Shown here: piece by piece, positions 25,458 to 34,928 of the stretch
How positions within the stretch are numbered: the first letter of the stretch is position 1
Layout of the letters: each line of letters opens with the position of its first letter
The notes under the pieces: generated by a model
Database searches by the model: none
The model's input: the letters and a program-made list of their open reading frames with translations, nothing else
Told to the model about the DNA's origin: nothing
Position numbers and translations under genes: made by a program
Source of the DNA: Arthrobacter stackebrandtii
Lineage (GTDB): Bacteria > Actinomycetota > Actinomycetes > Actinomycetales > Micrococcaceae
Reading direction: 5' to 3'
Assembly: GCF_017876675.1 (NCBI RefSeq)
Contig: NZ_JAGIOI010000001.1
Location: forward strand, 372,001-436,000
DNA: 64,000 nucleotides

Positions 25458-27722
25458 TCAGGCCTTGTTTTTGATGGCGTATTTGAGGGTCAGGTTGGTT
25501 CCGGGGTAGCGGGTTTTGGTGTTGGTGAGGTGGTTGCAGAGTTCGGCGGCGGCCGCGGTTTTGGCCTTGGTGGGTAGCGGGTCCAGGGTGATGGTGAGGA
25601 GGCCGGGCTTGGTGGTGTCGATGTCGCCACTCTGGTTGAAGATCTGGCGCATGAGGGCGTGGGCTTCCTGGTTCGCGCGCCGGTAGCCGGTGTTGGTGCG
25701 GATCTCTCTGGCGATGGTCATCGCGGTGTTGTAGGCGGCCATCCGGATGGCGGTGTGGATCAGTTTCACCTCGATATCCAGGACTTGCTGGCCCGGGTTC
25801 AAGTCCCCGAGGCGCAGCTTGGCCGGGATCTTTTTGTGGGTCTTCTCCGCCGCGATCAGCGCCGTTTCTGCTTCCCAGAGCGGTGCCATGGCCTGGTTGT
25901 GCATGGCGCTGGTGACCGTGACAGCCAGTTCCGTGGAGCCTTCTGCCGGGGTTTTCAGCGCCATCAGGTTCGTCTCGGCGATCGCAGCGGCCTCGGCATG
26001 AGCATTCCGGGCGGCAACGACTTTTTGGTACGCCTTGGCCTTGGCAGGGTTCGGCACCATCCGCTCCTCATCGTCACCGGTGCTGGTGTAGGAATCGTGG
26101 GAGTCAAGCTCGAAGTGCATCCGGGCGTAGCGGAACTGGTTCTCCTGCCTCCACCTATTGCCCATGCGATACACAACCTCCCCGGCACTCATGGTCCGGT
26201 CGGTGGTGAGGATGTGGATTTGCCTCGTCCCGTCACCGGTGGTGCCCACGATCCGGCTGATCTGCCGGATCGTGAAGACTTCACCGCTGGTTTTGGTGGT
26301 GGCCAGGGGCAGATCAACGAGCGTGTCCGCCACCGACCATTTGCGTCTCTGCCCGTGGTCGTCGGTGTGCGTGACCTCTGTGAAGAGATCTTCGGTGATG
26401 TCCTCCGTAACGCCTTTGCGCCAGGTCAACACATCAAAACCAGCCACATCCATGTGCTTGAACAATGCCGGTGACCAGCCGCCTCTGTCGAAGCCGACCA
26501 ACACGCGCCGGTCATCCCCAACGGCTGTGCGCAGCTCCGGCAGCAGCTCGCGCAATTCGGCGGCCAGGGACGCACCGGGCTGTGCCATGACGACGAAGAT
26601 CGGTGAACCATGGGCGTCGGTGACCCAGGTTTCTTCGGTCGCCGGGACTGGGAACTTGAGCCTCGTGGAGTAGATCTTCCCAATCTTTTTCGTGCCCTGG
26701 TAGGCGCGCACGTGCCCGTCAACATAAAGCACCGCAGCCAGGTCCTCACCGCCAGGCCCGGTGCCTGTCAGATGGTGTTTGGCCAGGGCGGCAATCAGTT
26801 CCCCGGCCTTGCCGGTTTCGGCGAGTTGGCTGATCCGGCGGCGTATGGTTTTTACTTCCGGGGCCCGATCCAACCCCAACACCCGGCCGAGCTCACCCGG
26901 GTGAAAGCGGGTGGCGCCCTCAGCCCTAGATTCCCCGGCCAGTGCTCGCAGCACGCTATCGATCAGGATCGTTTCCAGGCCATAGAAACCATTCGGCAAC
27001 GCCCCGTACACCTCTTTCGCACAGCTGATCAGACCGGTGGATTCCAGTGCGCGGAAGGCCAGGAACAAGCCGGCGTGGCGAACATGGGCGGCCGGGGCAA
27101 ACAAAGGCGCTGCAGCCTCGAGCAGGCCGGCAGCGGCCCGCTCGGCATCGCGGGCCACCGGGGCTGGTAAGAGCGGCAGTGCACGCTGCCCCGCTGCTTC
27201 AAGGGGTACCAGAGAATCGTGGGCAGCATCAGTGGTCGGTGTTTCTGCCGTGGTGGTCATGGCCATGGCGCGCCGGACCGTGTCGGTGGAAACCCCCGTC
27301 GCTTCAGCGGTGGCCCGCAGGCTCAAACCGCCGGCACGAATAGCACGAATTTCTGCTGCTTTGGCTTCCGTGAGTAGGGAAGGGCGTTTGGGTCCCTTCT
27401 TTACCGGTGCCAGGCCCATCAGGCCAGTGCCTTCAAGGGACTTGCGCCAGCGCCGCAACGACTCCGTGTTGACGCCGAAAGCTGCGGCGACCTCGTTGAC
27501 CTGGGCGGCACCGGTATCGACCAGTTGAGAGGCCGCCAACCGGCGCAGACCGTCCTGGCCCGCACCCCACACATAGGCCAGCTGCCCGTTAATGAAGACC
27601 TTGCCACCAGAGGCGTTTTCCAGCAGGGCCGCACGCTCGCCCATGAGCACAGCGCCAAGGTCCGGAAGTACGGGAAGGGCGGTTTGGGTAGTCATTGAAA
27701 CCATTGTTTCACCCACCCACAC
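25458..27722 (-). CDS. Large DDE-type transposase, family unassigned
   Basis: A 754-residue protein. Residues 75-170 carry two helix-turn-helix units (VNEVAAAFGVNTESLRRWRK and GLSLRATAEATGVSTDTVRR). The core from about 330 to 580 has the sequence pattern of an RNase H-like transposase: AAVLYVDGHVRAYQG, VLVGFDRGGWSPALFKHMDV, then a long insertion and YRMGNRWRQENQFRYARMHF with a possible catalytic Glu. The C terminus is helical. The start could be any of three Met/Val codons between 27722 and 27695. It reads as complete. I could not find convincing terminal repeats, nor can I name the IS family; it lies inside the remains of the IS3 element. Confidence 0.7.
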   Translation of the reverse strand: MWVGETMVSMTTQTALPVLPDLGAVLMGERAALLENASGGKVFINGQLAYVWGAGQDGLRRLAASQLVDTGAAQVNEVAAAFGVNTESLRRWRKSLEGTGLMGLAPVKKGPKRPSLLTEAKAAEIRAIRAGGLSLRATAEATGVSTDTVRRAMAMTTTAETPTTDAAHDSLVPLEAAGQRALPLLPAPVARDAERAAAGLLEAAAPLFAPAAHVRHAGLFLAFRALESTGLISCAKEVYGALPNGFYGLETILIDSVLRALAGESRAEGATRFHPGELGRVLGLDRAPEVKTIRRRISQLAETGKAGELIAALAKHHLTGTGPGGEDLAAVLYVDGHVRAYQGTKKIGKIYSTRLKFPVPATEETWVTDAHGSPIFVVMAQPGASLAAELRELLPELRTAVGDDRRVLVGFDRGGWSPALFKHMDVAGFDVLTWRKGVTEDITEDLFTEVTHTDDHGQRRKWSVADTLVDLPLATTKTSGEVFTIRQISRIVGTTGDGTRQIHILTTDRTMSAGEVVYRMGNRWRQENQFRYARMHFELDSHDSYTSTGDDEERMVPNPAKAKAYQKVVAARNAHAEAAAIAETNLMALKTPAEGSTELAVTVTSAMHNQAMAPLWEAETALIAAEKTHKKIPAKLRLGDLNPGQQVLDIEVKLIHTAIRMAAYNTAMTIAREIRTNTGYRRANQEAHALMRQIFNQSGDIDTTKPGLLTITLDPLPTKAKTAAAAELCNHLTNTKTRYPGTNLTLKYAIKNKA

Positions 27723-27850
27723 AAGAAATCATCACGCCTTTATTATCTCACAACAGGCGTGAAATTAACAGCCTCAGCCGCAGTAAGAACCGCGGCAATT
27801 CAACAAACTACAAAAACCGCGCACTGACCATGTCCGGAGGCCTGGGGCCT

Positions 27851-28988
27851 TTGACGATCTATTACGAGGAGACAATCCAAGAGAGTTTCCCAGGCGGTGT
27901 GGTGCCCTCTGTGGCCACCATAGCAAGGCTACTCTCCAGCGTCGGACACGTCGATGCGGCACCGAGGAAGCGGCCGAAGTCCTCCTACATCCCCTTTGCC
28001 CGGTCCTCGGCGATGGCGATGTGGCAGCTGGACGCGTTCGAGTACCGCCTCGCCAACGCAAAAAGTCGCCACCATCTACCAGGTCACTGACGATGCGACA
28101 CGCTTCCGGCACGAGAACAGCGCCGATGCGAAGGTGGTGCTCGAGCGCGCGGTCAAAGACTACGGGGCACCGTTGGAGGTCCTTAGCGACAACTCGTTGG
28201 CCTTTAACCAGCTGCGCCAGGGAGGTGTCGGATCGGTGGAGATCTTCCTGGCCTCCCGCGGCACGATGCCGATCAGCGGCCTGCCAGGCAAACCAACGCC
28301 CCAGGGAAAGAATGAGCGCTCGCACCAAACCCTGATCCGGTTCCTTGACGCGAACCAGCCATCCACGCTCGAGCAGCTGCGCACGCACATCACCCGCTTC
28401 CGGGAGCACTACAACAACCACCGGCCCCACCAGGCCCTGAAGCAGGCGACCCCGAGGGAGGCGTGGGAGCTGTTGGAGCACACGCCGGCAACGGAGCCGA
28501 TTCCACTGGCCTTCCTCGAAACAAAGGCCGCCCAATACCGCCAGGTGCGCAGGCTGCGCCAGTCCGACCTGGGCCGTTCGCAGCTGACGACGGGCAAGGA
28601 CGGGCAGTTGCCCGAACCAGCCACCACCACTGCTGGAGGGCAGCACGGTGCCGACCAGGCACTGGTGGAAGTGACCGCCGCGAACACGCAGGTCTACTAT
28701 GAGGGGTATCACGTGTCCCTGCCGACGACGTTTGCCCGGCGCCAGTTCTACCGGACCATCACCGATGACGAATTCCTCCTGTTGGCCCCTGAATCCTGCG
28801 AGGATGTCTTCTCGTTCCCGCTGCCCATGATCGCCCTGCAGGTCCAGGGAAGGTACGTGGCCTCCTACGGCATCCAGGGCGCCAAGATATCGAACCCGTC
28901 CAAACACTGGGAACGGGAACTCGCAGAATTCCAGGACTATTGTGTACAGCGGCAGGAGCAACTCCCCGAAGTATTCGACGGACGATAG
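27851..28988 (+). pseudogene. IS481-like transposase, truncated and frameshifted
   Basis: Two overlapping frames make one integrase-like protein. The first gives YYEETIQESFPGGVVPSVAT and MAMWQLDAFEYRLAN; near 28061, in a run of five A, the reading must shift to give KVATIYQVTDDATRF, then LEVLSDNSLAFN, GKPTPQGKNERSHQTLI and HITRFREHYNNHRPHQALKQ. The D, D, E residues of the rve fold are in WQLDA, LSDNS and KNERS. The N-terminal helix-turn-helix region is missing. The C-terminal 200 residues continue intact to the stop. The shift needed is +1, not the -1 used by programmed IS frameshifts, so this is probably damage. Confidence 0.7.
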
Positions 28989-28994
28989 GGATTC

Positions 28995-29058
28995 CATCAG
29001 CGACGCCGGGACTCGAAGGTAGATGTGTACATACTGATGAGTCCCGGCGTCACCGATG
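28995..29058 (+). repeat. 20-bp stem-loop after IS481-like pseudogene
   Basis: 28995-29014 (CATCAGCGACGCCGGGACTC) pairs with 29039-29058 with two mismatches around a 24-base loop; the inner 13 bp are perfect. It starts seven bases past the transposase stop, so it may be the transcription terminator or the subterminal structure of that element. Confidence 0.6.
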
Positions 29059-29218
29059 CCATGAGATTCAGTGTCTACGAAGTGCCGACGTTACACACCC
29101 GATACACCCACACCCGCTACCGCATCAACCCACACGTGCTACCGAAAGCCTCTGCTAAACACAATGCTTGAAAACGGCGCTCTGGCGGCGCCAACACAGC
29201 AATAGACCGGTCAGCAAG

Positions 29219-29467
29219 GGGCTTTTGCACCACTCGGACGCCGACCGTCAGTACACCTCGATCCGCTACACCGACACCCTGGAAATTGAGGGGCTCATTC
29301 CTTCCATTGGCAGTGTCGAGGACGCGTACGATAATGCGGCCGCCGAAACCGTCATGGGGTTGTTCAAGAACGAAGCCGTCGCCAAGGGTTCACCGTTCCG
29401 TGCCGGTGCATTGAAGGCCGAAACCGACGTCATTGAGCTCGTCGTCGGCTGGGTCCACTGGTACAAC
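29219..29467 (+). pseudogene. IS3-family orfB, middle-to-end fragment
   Basis: The translation GLLHHSDADRQYTSIRYTDT, IEGLIPSIGSVEDAYDNAAA, ETVMGLFKNE and VIELVVGWVHWYN is the last catalytic part of an IS3 OrfB integrase, including the E of the DDE triad (AAAETVMGLFKNE). It stops at WYN where the IS110 element begins. The protein resumes at 30867-30929 as HDRLHSSLDHQTPEECERTY plus stop, in frame, once the IS110 is removed. The N-terminal two thirds of OrfB are absent. Confidence 0.85.
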
Positions 29468-29529
29468 TGTGAGACTTGTTTTAGCTGGTCTGGGACTGGC
29501 TGGCAGGATAGTTACCGGCCGCTCCACAC

Positions 29530-29690
29530 TGCAGGCGTGACCCTTGGTACAACTGACCCTCATGGTGTCCTTTTGTGGACTTGTCCGTCTACCAGGATGG
29601 TTCGGCCGGTACCCGTCCGGCCCACCACGGTAGCTTGATTAGAAGATTGTCCACCCTCACGGGCGTGACCCCTCACAGTTCTGTTCCGTA
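29530..29690 (+). ncRNA. Candidate IS110 bridge RNA
   Basis: IS110 recombinases are known to use a bridge RNA from the non-coding end, with one loop that reads the target and one that reads the element's own ends. Here TGGTACAACT (29545-29554) equals the left target flank plus core at 29459-29468. TCATGG (29560-29565) is the complement of CCATGA at 30866-30871, the right target with core. TAGAAGA (29640-29646) equals the right end of the element at 30857-30863. CTCACAG (29672-29678) is the complement of CTGTGAG at 29467-29473, the left end. A small hairpin (TCACGGGCGTGA) lies between the two donor guides. The short gap between the target guides is atypical. RNA ends are guessed. Confidence 0.6.
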
Positions 29691-29761
29691 GTGATTCCTA
29701 CCCGGACTTGTACCGGCCGTCAACGGCCACCAACCAAGTCCATCACAAAAGGAAAAGCACG

Positions 29762-30850
29762 GTGACCGCTCTGTCTATCGTCTCTCATTGCCACCCATTT
29801 GTCGTGGGTGTCGACACTCACGCACGCAACCACGTCTACGCCATCCTTGACGCCACCAATGGCGCACTGCTGGATACGCAGTCTTTCCCGACTACCGCGG
29901 CCGGTATCAACCGCGCCATCAAATGGGTCGCACGCCGCACCAACGCCGACGCCGATACCCTCTGGGTTATCGAGGGAGCCGCGTCCTACGGAGCGATCCT
30001 CGCCGGTACCGTAGCCGCCCATGGATTCCCCGTTACCGAGGCTCCTCGTATGGATGCCAAGAAGAACCGCGGTGTCGGTAAAACCGATGCCTTGGACGCC
30101 CACCGGATGGGCATGGCCGTGCTGTCGTTGCCGGTCGAGAAACTGCGCTGCCCCCGCTTGAATGAAGGGATCCGCCAAGGCTTGCGGATCCTGGTCACCG
30201 CCCGCGAGTCCATGACCAAGGGCCGTACCCGTTCGATCAACGCATTGAACGCTTTGGTACGAAGTAACAATCTCGGCATTGATGCCCGCAGGAAGCTCAC
30301 CCCAGTCCAGATCGAGGAGATCTCACGCTGGCGTGAACGCGTGGAAGAACTGGCTTTGAGTATCGCCCGCTCCGAGGCGGTCCGCCTCGCCAAACACATC
30401 CTGGACCTCGGTGAGCAGTTGGAGTCCAACGAGCAAAAGCTGGACGAGCTGGTCAAGGTCAGCGAAGCCGCGCCCCTGCTTGAGGAGAAGGGATTCCAGG
30501 CGGTCGCCGCGGCGAAATGTCTGGTGGCGTGGTCGCACGAGGGACGGGTCCGTAGCGAGGCTGCCTTCTCCTGTCTGGCCGGCGTGAATCCCATCCCCGC
30601 ATCGTCCGGGAACACCGTTCGGCATCGGCTGAACCGTGGAGGCGATAGAAGGCTCAACAGTGCTCTTCACATGGCCGCGATCACCAGGATGACCTACGAC
30701 TCTGAAACCTGCGACTACGTCGAGAAACGACGTGCCGAAGGTAAGACCGACAAAGAAATCCGACGTTGCATCAAGCGCTATCTGGCCCGTCGGGTGTTCA
30801 GGATTCTGACTGCCGCGGCTCAGGCGACAAAGGTGCAGGAAGCGGCTTGA
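29762..30850 (+). CDS. IS110-family DEDD recombinase/transposase
   Basis: A 362-residue enzyme. The N-terminal RuvC-like domain begins VVGVDTHARNHVYAIL with the first catalytic Asp, then WVIEGAASYG with the Glu, and VGKTDALDAHRMGMAVL with the two further Asp residues (DEDD). A coiled-coil helix region lies near 190-240. The C-terminal Tnp_20 domain has RSEAAFSCLAGVNPIPASSG with the catalytic Ser, and RHRLNRGGDRRLNSALHMAA. All hallmark residues are present and the frame is complete. The GTG at 29762 follows AAAAGGAAAAGCACG, giving a plausible site (AAGGA). It should act with the bridge RNA read upstream. Confidence 0.92.
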   Translation: MTALSIVSHCHPFVVGVDTHARNHVYAILDATNGALLDTQSFPTTAAGINRAIKWVARRTNADADTLWVIEGAASYGAILAGTVAAHGFPVTEAPRMDAKKNRGVGKTDALDAHRMGMAVLSLPVEKLRCPRLNEGIRQGLRILVTARESMTKGRTRSINALNALVRSNNLGIDARRKLTPVQIEEISRWRERVEELALSIARSEAVRLAKHILDLGEQLESNEQKLDELVKVSEAAPLLEEKGFQAVAAAKCLVAWSHEGRVRSEAAFSCLAGVNPIPASSGNTVRHRLNRGGDRRLNSALHMAAITRMTYDSETCDYVEKRRAEGKTDKEIRRCIKRYLARRVFRILTAAAQATKVQEAA

Positions 30851-30866
30851 CAGATATAGAAGAGTC

Positions 30867-30929
30867 CATGATCGCCTGCATTCCTCACTAGATCACCAGA
30901 CCCCGGAGGAATGCGAGCGAACCTACTAG
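30867..30929 (+). pseudogene. IS3-family orfB, 3' terminal fragment
   Basis: CAT GAT CGC onward translates to HDRLHSSLDHQTPEECERTY and a stop, the usual C terminus of IS3 OrfB (RLHSSLGY-type motif). It continues the frame interrupted at 29467 after excision of the IS110 element. The IS3 right terminal repeat follows at 30976-30995. Confidence 0.8.
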
Positions 30930-31069
30930 GATGAAAATTCCGGCTCGTTACCCGACGCCGCCACAAAACGGCGGCATGACTCCTGGGACGGTTCAACTAT
31001 CACCTCGTCCAAGGTTAGGTTAACGTCAAGAAAAGCTGAGCCGTTTGCCTAGCATATGAGGTAGGGACA

Positions 31070-32362
31070 CTATGCTGGATTTGGCTCGCTCCGCTTATAT
31101 CTGCTCACTTGAGGTTTATCGCGCAGCTTCGCGTTGACGGACATTGTCATAGCTAGAACGGAGCCACTAATCAGCCAAAGGATTGGAGTCGAAGCCATCG
31201 ACGAAGCAGACTCCGACGATGCGACAGTCAGAAGGAATGCGATCGCAGTCCATATCTGCAAGCTATTCACCCGAGGAGTCTTCCGTAAGAGATGAAGCAG
31301 CTGGATCACAAAGACCACAAGTGCGATAATCATAGGCCAACCCAGCCAAGCCAGATAAAGGCCAAGCAGACTCTCACTGCCTACGCCAGTGGAGGTGCCC
31401 TCAAGTGCAGCTTGATATCCGGTGGTACCGAAGCCTTGACCGAACGGTGACCGGGCCCCAGCTATGAATCCCGTGACAAGCCCGTCTGAATGACTTGCAG
31501 TGGCGCCCTGTTCCAAGAACGTGGCTATCATGTATCCACCAAGTAGGAGTCCGACGAGAATTCCGGCCGACTTTCCAACCTTAACCCAGATAAAATAGAT
31601 GATAGTGACGACAGCGAAGATCAAAATTCCAGCCCGAGCGTAGGAAAAATATAACGCCATGCCTGCCAGAACCAGAAATACCACCTTAGTTACCCCTCGC
31701 AGCTGGGCAACTGCCGCATATGCGCCCAACCCGACCATGAATCCCATCACCGGTGGATTCATGTACGGACCTCCGGGGCGAAATACAGTTTCTCCGCCAA
31801 CTCCATCAGCAAAATATGCCGGTGGGAGCCCCTGTCGCAACCCCCTAGAGTCCCCGCCGATTGCCTCGACGTAATACCAGGTTGGATCAATTAGCGGCTT
31901 CTGCAGGAATTCTTCTAGAAGAACCCAAGCCACTGTCAAACCTGTAAATAATACAAGATAATTTCTCACCTTACGCCAAGGTATTTCTGCACGGAAGACA
32001 TAGCCAGCGAAAATCAAACCGAACGGAAGAAGCACTTGTCTAGCCTGCGCCATGCCTACACCTACGTCAGGGGAACGAAGCACCCCGACGGCAACCAGGG
32101 CCAACAACAAGGCAAACAAGACGAATGCCCTGCTATCGCATTTTCTATTGCTGGTTAGGCTCTTGGGTACAGCAGCTGCGATCAGAACCGCGACCGGAAC
32201 ATCATCAATAAGCTGAAAGGCCGATGATTCCGTGATGCTGAGCAGTGATGCTTGCGCCCAACCAGAAGCGATGATGAGCAGGAGAAGAAGGTGATACGAA
32301 CGCCGGAGGAGAAGGAAGATGCTGAAGAGGGCGACAGCGCCTCCTATGAAAATTGAAATCAT
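31070..32362 (-). CDS. Wzy/O-antigen ligase-like polymerase
   Basis: A 430-residue membrane protein with about eleven helices. The long extracytoplasmic loop between residues 150 and 215 (LEEFLQKPLIDPTWYYVEAI, RGLRQGLPPAY) and a second one near 290-330 (GARSPFGQGFGTTGYQAALE) fit the Wzy_C/O-antigen ligase pattern, where the Arg residues contact the growing polymer. It is expected to polymerise flipped repeat units in the outer leaflet. It is oriented against the flippase block and separated from it by the IS stack, so the locus has been rearranged. Base composition is intermediate between the AT-rich block and the chromosome. Confidence 0.8.
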   Translation of the reverse strand: MISIFIGGAVALFSIFLLLRRSYHLLLLLIIASGWAQASLLSITESSAFQLIDDVPVAVLIAAAVPKSLTSNRKCDSRAFVLFALLLALVAVGVLRSPDVGVGMAQARQVLLPFGLIFAGYVFRAEIPWRKVRNYLVLFTGLTVAWVLLEEFLQKPLIDPTWYYVEAIGGDSRGLRQGLPPAYFADGVGGETVFRPGGPYMNPPVMGFMVGLGAYAAVAQLRGVTKVVFLVLAGMALYFSYARAGILIFAVVTIIYFIWVKVGKSAGILVGLLLGGYMIATFLEQGATASHSDGLVTGFIAGARSPFGQGFGTTGYQAALEGTSTGVGSESLLGLYLAWLGWPMIIALVVFVIQLLHLLRKTPRVNSLQIWTAIAFLLTVASSESASSMASTPILWLISGSVLAMTMSVNAKLRDKPQVSRYKRSEPNPA

Positions 32363-32927
32363 CGGCTAATTATCCTTCTGGGTCGCCTTCGAGAATTCGA
32401 ACGATAACACAACGCTCGAGTTTATCCGCATCGAAGTCAATCCTGGGCCGGTTGTCTCCGTTTGTGCCAGCGGGGGTCTGATCAAGAGCGGCACTCCGCA
32501 AGCACTGAAGGACCTCTGCGTCAAACGCTGTATATGCTCCATAAGGACAATTATACGGAGACAGAGACCCCTAAGTTTCCACTCTAAAAATCTCGAGATT
32601 TCATAGTCGTGAGGCTTTGCCGCGTCATTAATGCCTGTAGGGTGCCTCTGGCATGGGAGTGCGTAGTTACCACTCAACATTCCCTACCTAGTTGTTTCAG
32701 CCAAGGCTCGCCCGATTGCCCATTGCTGGCCTGGGTTTCGCCGTGGCTGACCCAACTAGTTTCGGGGGCACTTGGCGGTAGTGCGAGAGGAGACCACATC
32801 TGTTAAGCCGCTCGTTGTGAGGAGACGGGCGATGTTGTCAGTGCAACCGGCACAGACTGGACTTTATCTGACTCCGAATAGGTATCTCAATATCTACGGT
32901 CGTGGCCCAGCCGAAAACTGGGACCGA
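32363..32927. other. 565-base gap, no supported gene
   Basis: This stretch lies between the Wzy-like gene start and the end of rmlA. A 104-codon minus frame (32366-32680) and a short plus frame (32772-32960) show no recognisable motif or good ribosome site. It should contain the promoter of the polymerase gene near 32363-32450. It may also hold remains of lost genes. Confidence 0.4.
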
Positions 32928-33794
32928 CTATTTGTTGTCTACCAGTCCGAGGAGGTATGAGCCGTAGCCGCTCTTGACGAGGGGCTCTGCACGGCGTCGT
33001 AGTTCATCGTCGCTGAGAAACCCTTGGCGCCATGACACCTCTTCCGGGGATCCGACTTTCAGTCCCTGGCGGCTTTCGATAGTCCTGACGAAGTTCGATG
33101 CGTCATTCAGGTCGGCAAAGGTTCCCGTGTCGAGCCATGCCGTACCGCGCGGCAATATTTCAACCTGTAATTTTCCCCTGTTAAGGTAGACCCGGTTTAC
33201 GTCTGTAATTTCGAGCTCACCCCGGGGGGAAGGCTGCAGTTCGCTTGCGATGTCGACTACTTCGTTGTCATAGAAATATAGCCCCGGCACTGCGTAGTGG
33301 CTGCGTGGTCGCTCCGGCTTTTCTTCAAGTGAGACAGCCAGCCCATTTTCATTGAGTTCGACGACGCCGTAGGCTTGTGGGCGCTGGACCCAATAGCCAA
33401 AGATGGCGCCACCGTCTATGTTGCTGTGACGCTGCAGCTGGGCGCCCATGCCTGCGCCGTAGAAAATATTGTCGCCGAGCACAAGTGCGACGGAGTCTTG
33501 GCCAATGTGGTCAGCACCTAGTGTGAACGCTTGTGCGAGACCATCGGGGGAGGGTTGTGTTTTGTAGGTCAGGTTTACGCCGAACTGGCTGCCATCGCCA
33601 AGGAGCCGCTGAAACTGCTCCACGTCGTGTGGCGTCGTGATGATCAGGATGTCGCGGATGCCGGCCAAGATAAGCGTCGAGAGCGGGTAGTAGATCATCG
33701 GCTTGTCATAGACCGGCACCAGTTGCTTGCTGATGCCGTGAGTAATGGGATGCAACCGAGACCCGGTTCCGCCGGCAAGTATTATTCCGCGCAT
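32928..33794 (-). CDS. rmlA: Glucose-1-phosphate thymidylyltransferase RmlA
   Basis: A 288-residue enzyme that makes dTDP-glucose from glucose-1-phosphate and dTTP, first step of dTDP-L-rhamnose synthesis. The N-terminal nucleotide-binding signature is [20 protein letters not shown], followed by [29 protein letters not shown] carries the metal-binding Asp, and [10 protein letters not shown] is in the sugar-binding lobe. The length is normal for the short RmlA type. It is transcribed divergently from rmlB (33925), so the 130 bases between them should hold both promoters. Confidence 0.97.
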   Translation of the reverse strand: MRGIILAGGTGSRLHPITHGISKQLVPVYDKPMIYYPLSTLILAGIRDILIITTPHDVEQFQRLLGDGSQFGVNLTYKTQPSPDGLAQAFTLGADHIGQDSVALVLGDNIFYGAGMGAQLQRHSNIDGGAIFGYWVQRPQAYGVVELNENGLAVSLEEKPERPRSHYAVPGLYFYDNEVVDIASELQPSPRGELEITDVNRVYLNRGKLQVEILPRGTAWLDTGTFADLNDASNFVRTIESRQGLKVGSPEEVSWRQGFLSDDELRRRAEPLVKSGYGSYLLGLVDNK

Positions 33795-33924
33795 CTTTCC
33801 ATTTTGGTCGATAGAGCTGAAAAGTCCAAATTGTCGTACCTGTATCTCGCGTAGAGACTTGAATTACGACCATTCAGGCCCTGCAATGTCTCAGAAAGCA
33901 CCGCAACCCAGTAGATTTGTGTGA

Positions 33925-34923
<999 letters not shown>

Positions 34924-34928
34924 CCGTC

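Larger units (their letters stand above)
29467..30867 (+). mobile_element. IS110-family element inserted in IS3 orfB
   Basis: The element runs from about 29469 to 30865, with two-base cores at 29467-29468 (CT) and 30866-30867 (CC). The boundaries are deduced from the interrupted orfB: joining TGGTACAA + CC + ATGATCGCC restores the frame WYN-H-DRLHSS. It has a 290-base non-coding left end, one transposase gene (29762-30850) and only 15 bases of right end, the layout of the IS110 group. There are no terminal inverted repeats or target duplication, as expected. The left end carries candidate bridge RNA guides. Confidence 0.8.
25299..30995 (+). mobile_element. Disrupted IS3-family element with nested insertions
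   Basis: Left end TGAACCGTCCCGGATTTGAT at 25299 and right end, complement of 30976-30995, TGAACCGTCCCAGGAGTCAT; the first 11 bases are identical and the inner parts match again at ATGCCGC. These are IS3-type terminal repeats. Between them lie the first 27 residues of orfA (25350-25430), a large foreign transposase gene, an IS481-like pseudogene, the last third of orfB (29219-29467) and an IS110 element that splits orfB (its 3' end continues at 30867-30929). The middle of the IS3 is missing. The 3 bases outside each end (TTG, ACT) do not match, so deletion or rearrangement followed insertion. Confidence 0.75.

Noticed and set aside
28040-28080. Programmed frameshift in the IS481-like gene
   Set aside because: The shift needed is +1 and the N-terminal part is missing, so damage is more likely than a programmed -1 event.
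30991-30998. CAACT as the right boundary of the IS110 element
   Set aside because: The same pentamer occurs at the left boundary, but GGTTCA here is the terminal repeat of the IS3 element; the orfB 3' end at 30867-30929 places the IS110 boundary earlier.
32366-32680. 104-codon minus-strand frame between wzy and rmlA
   Set aside because: Composition and sequence look random and no ribosome site was found.
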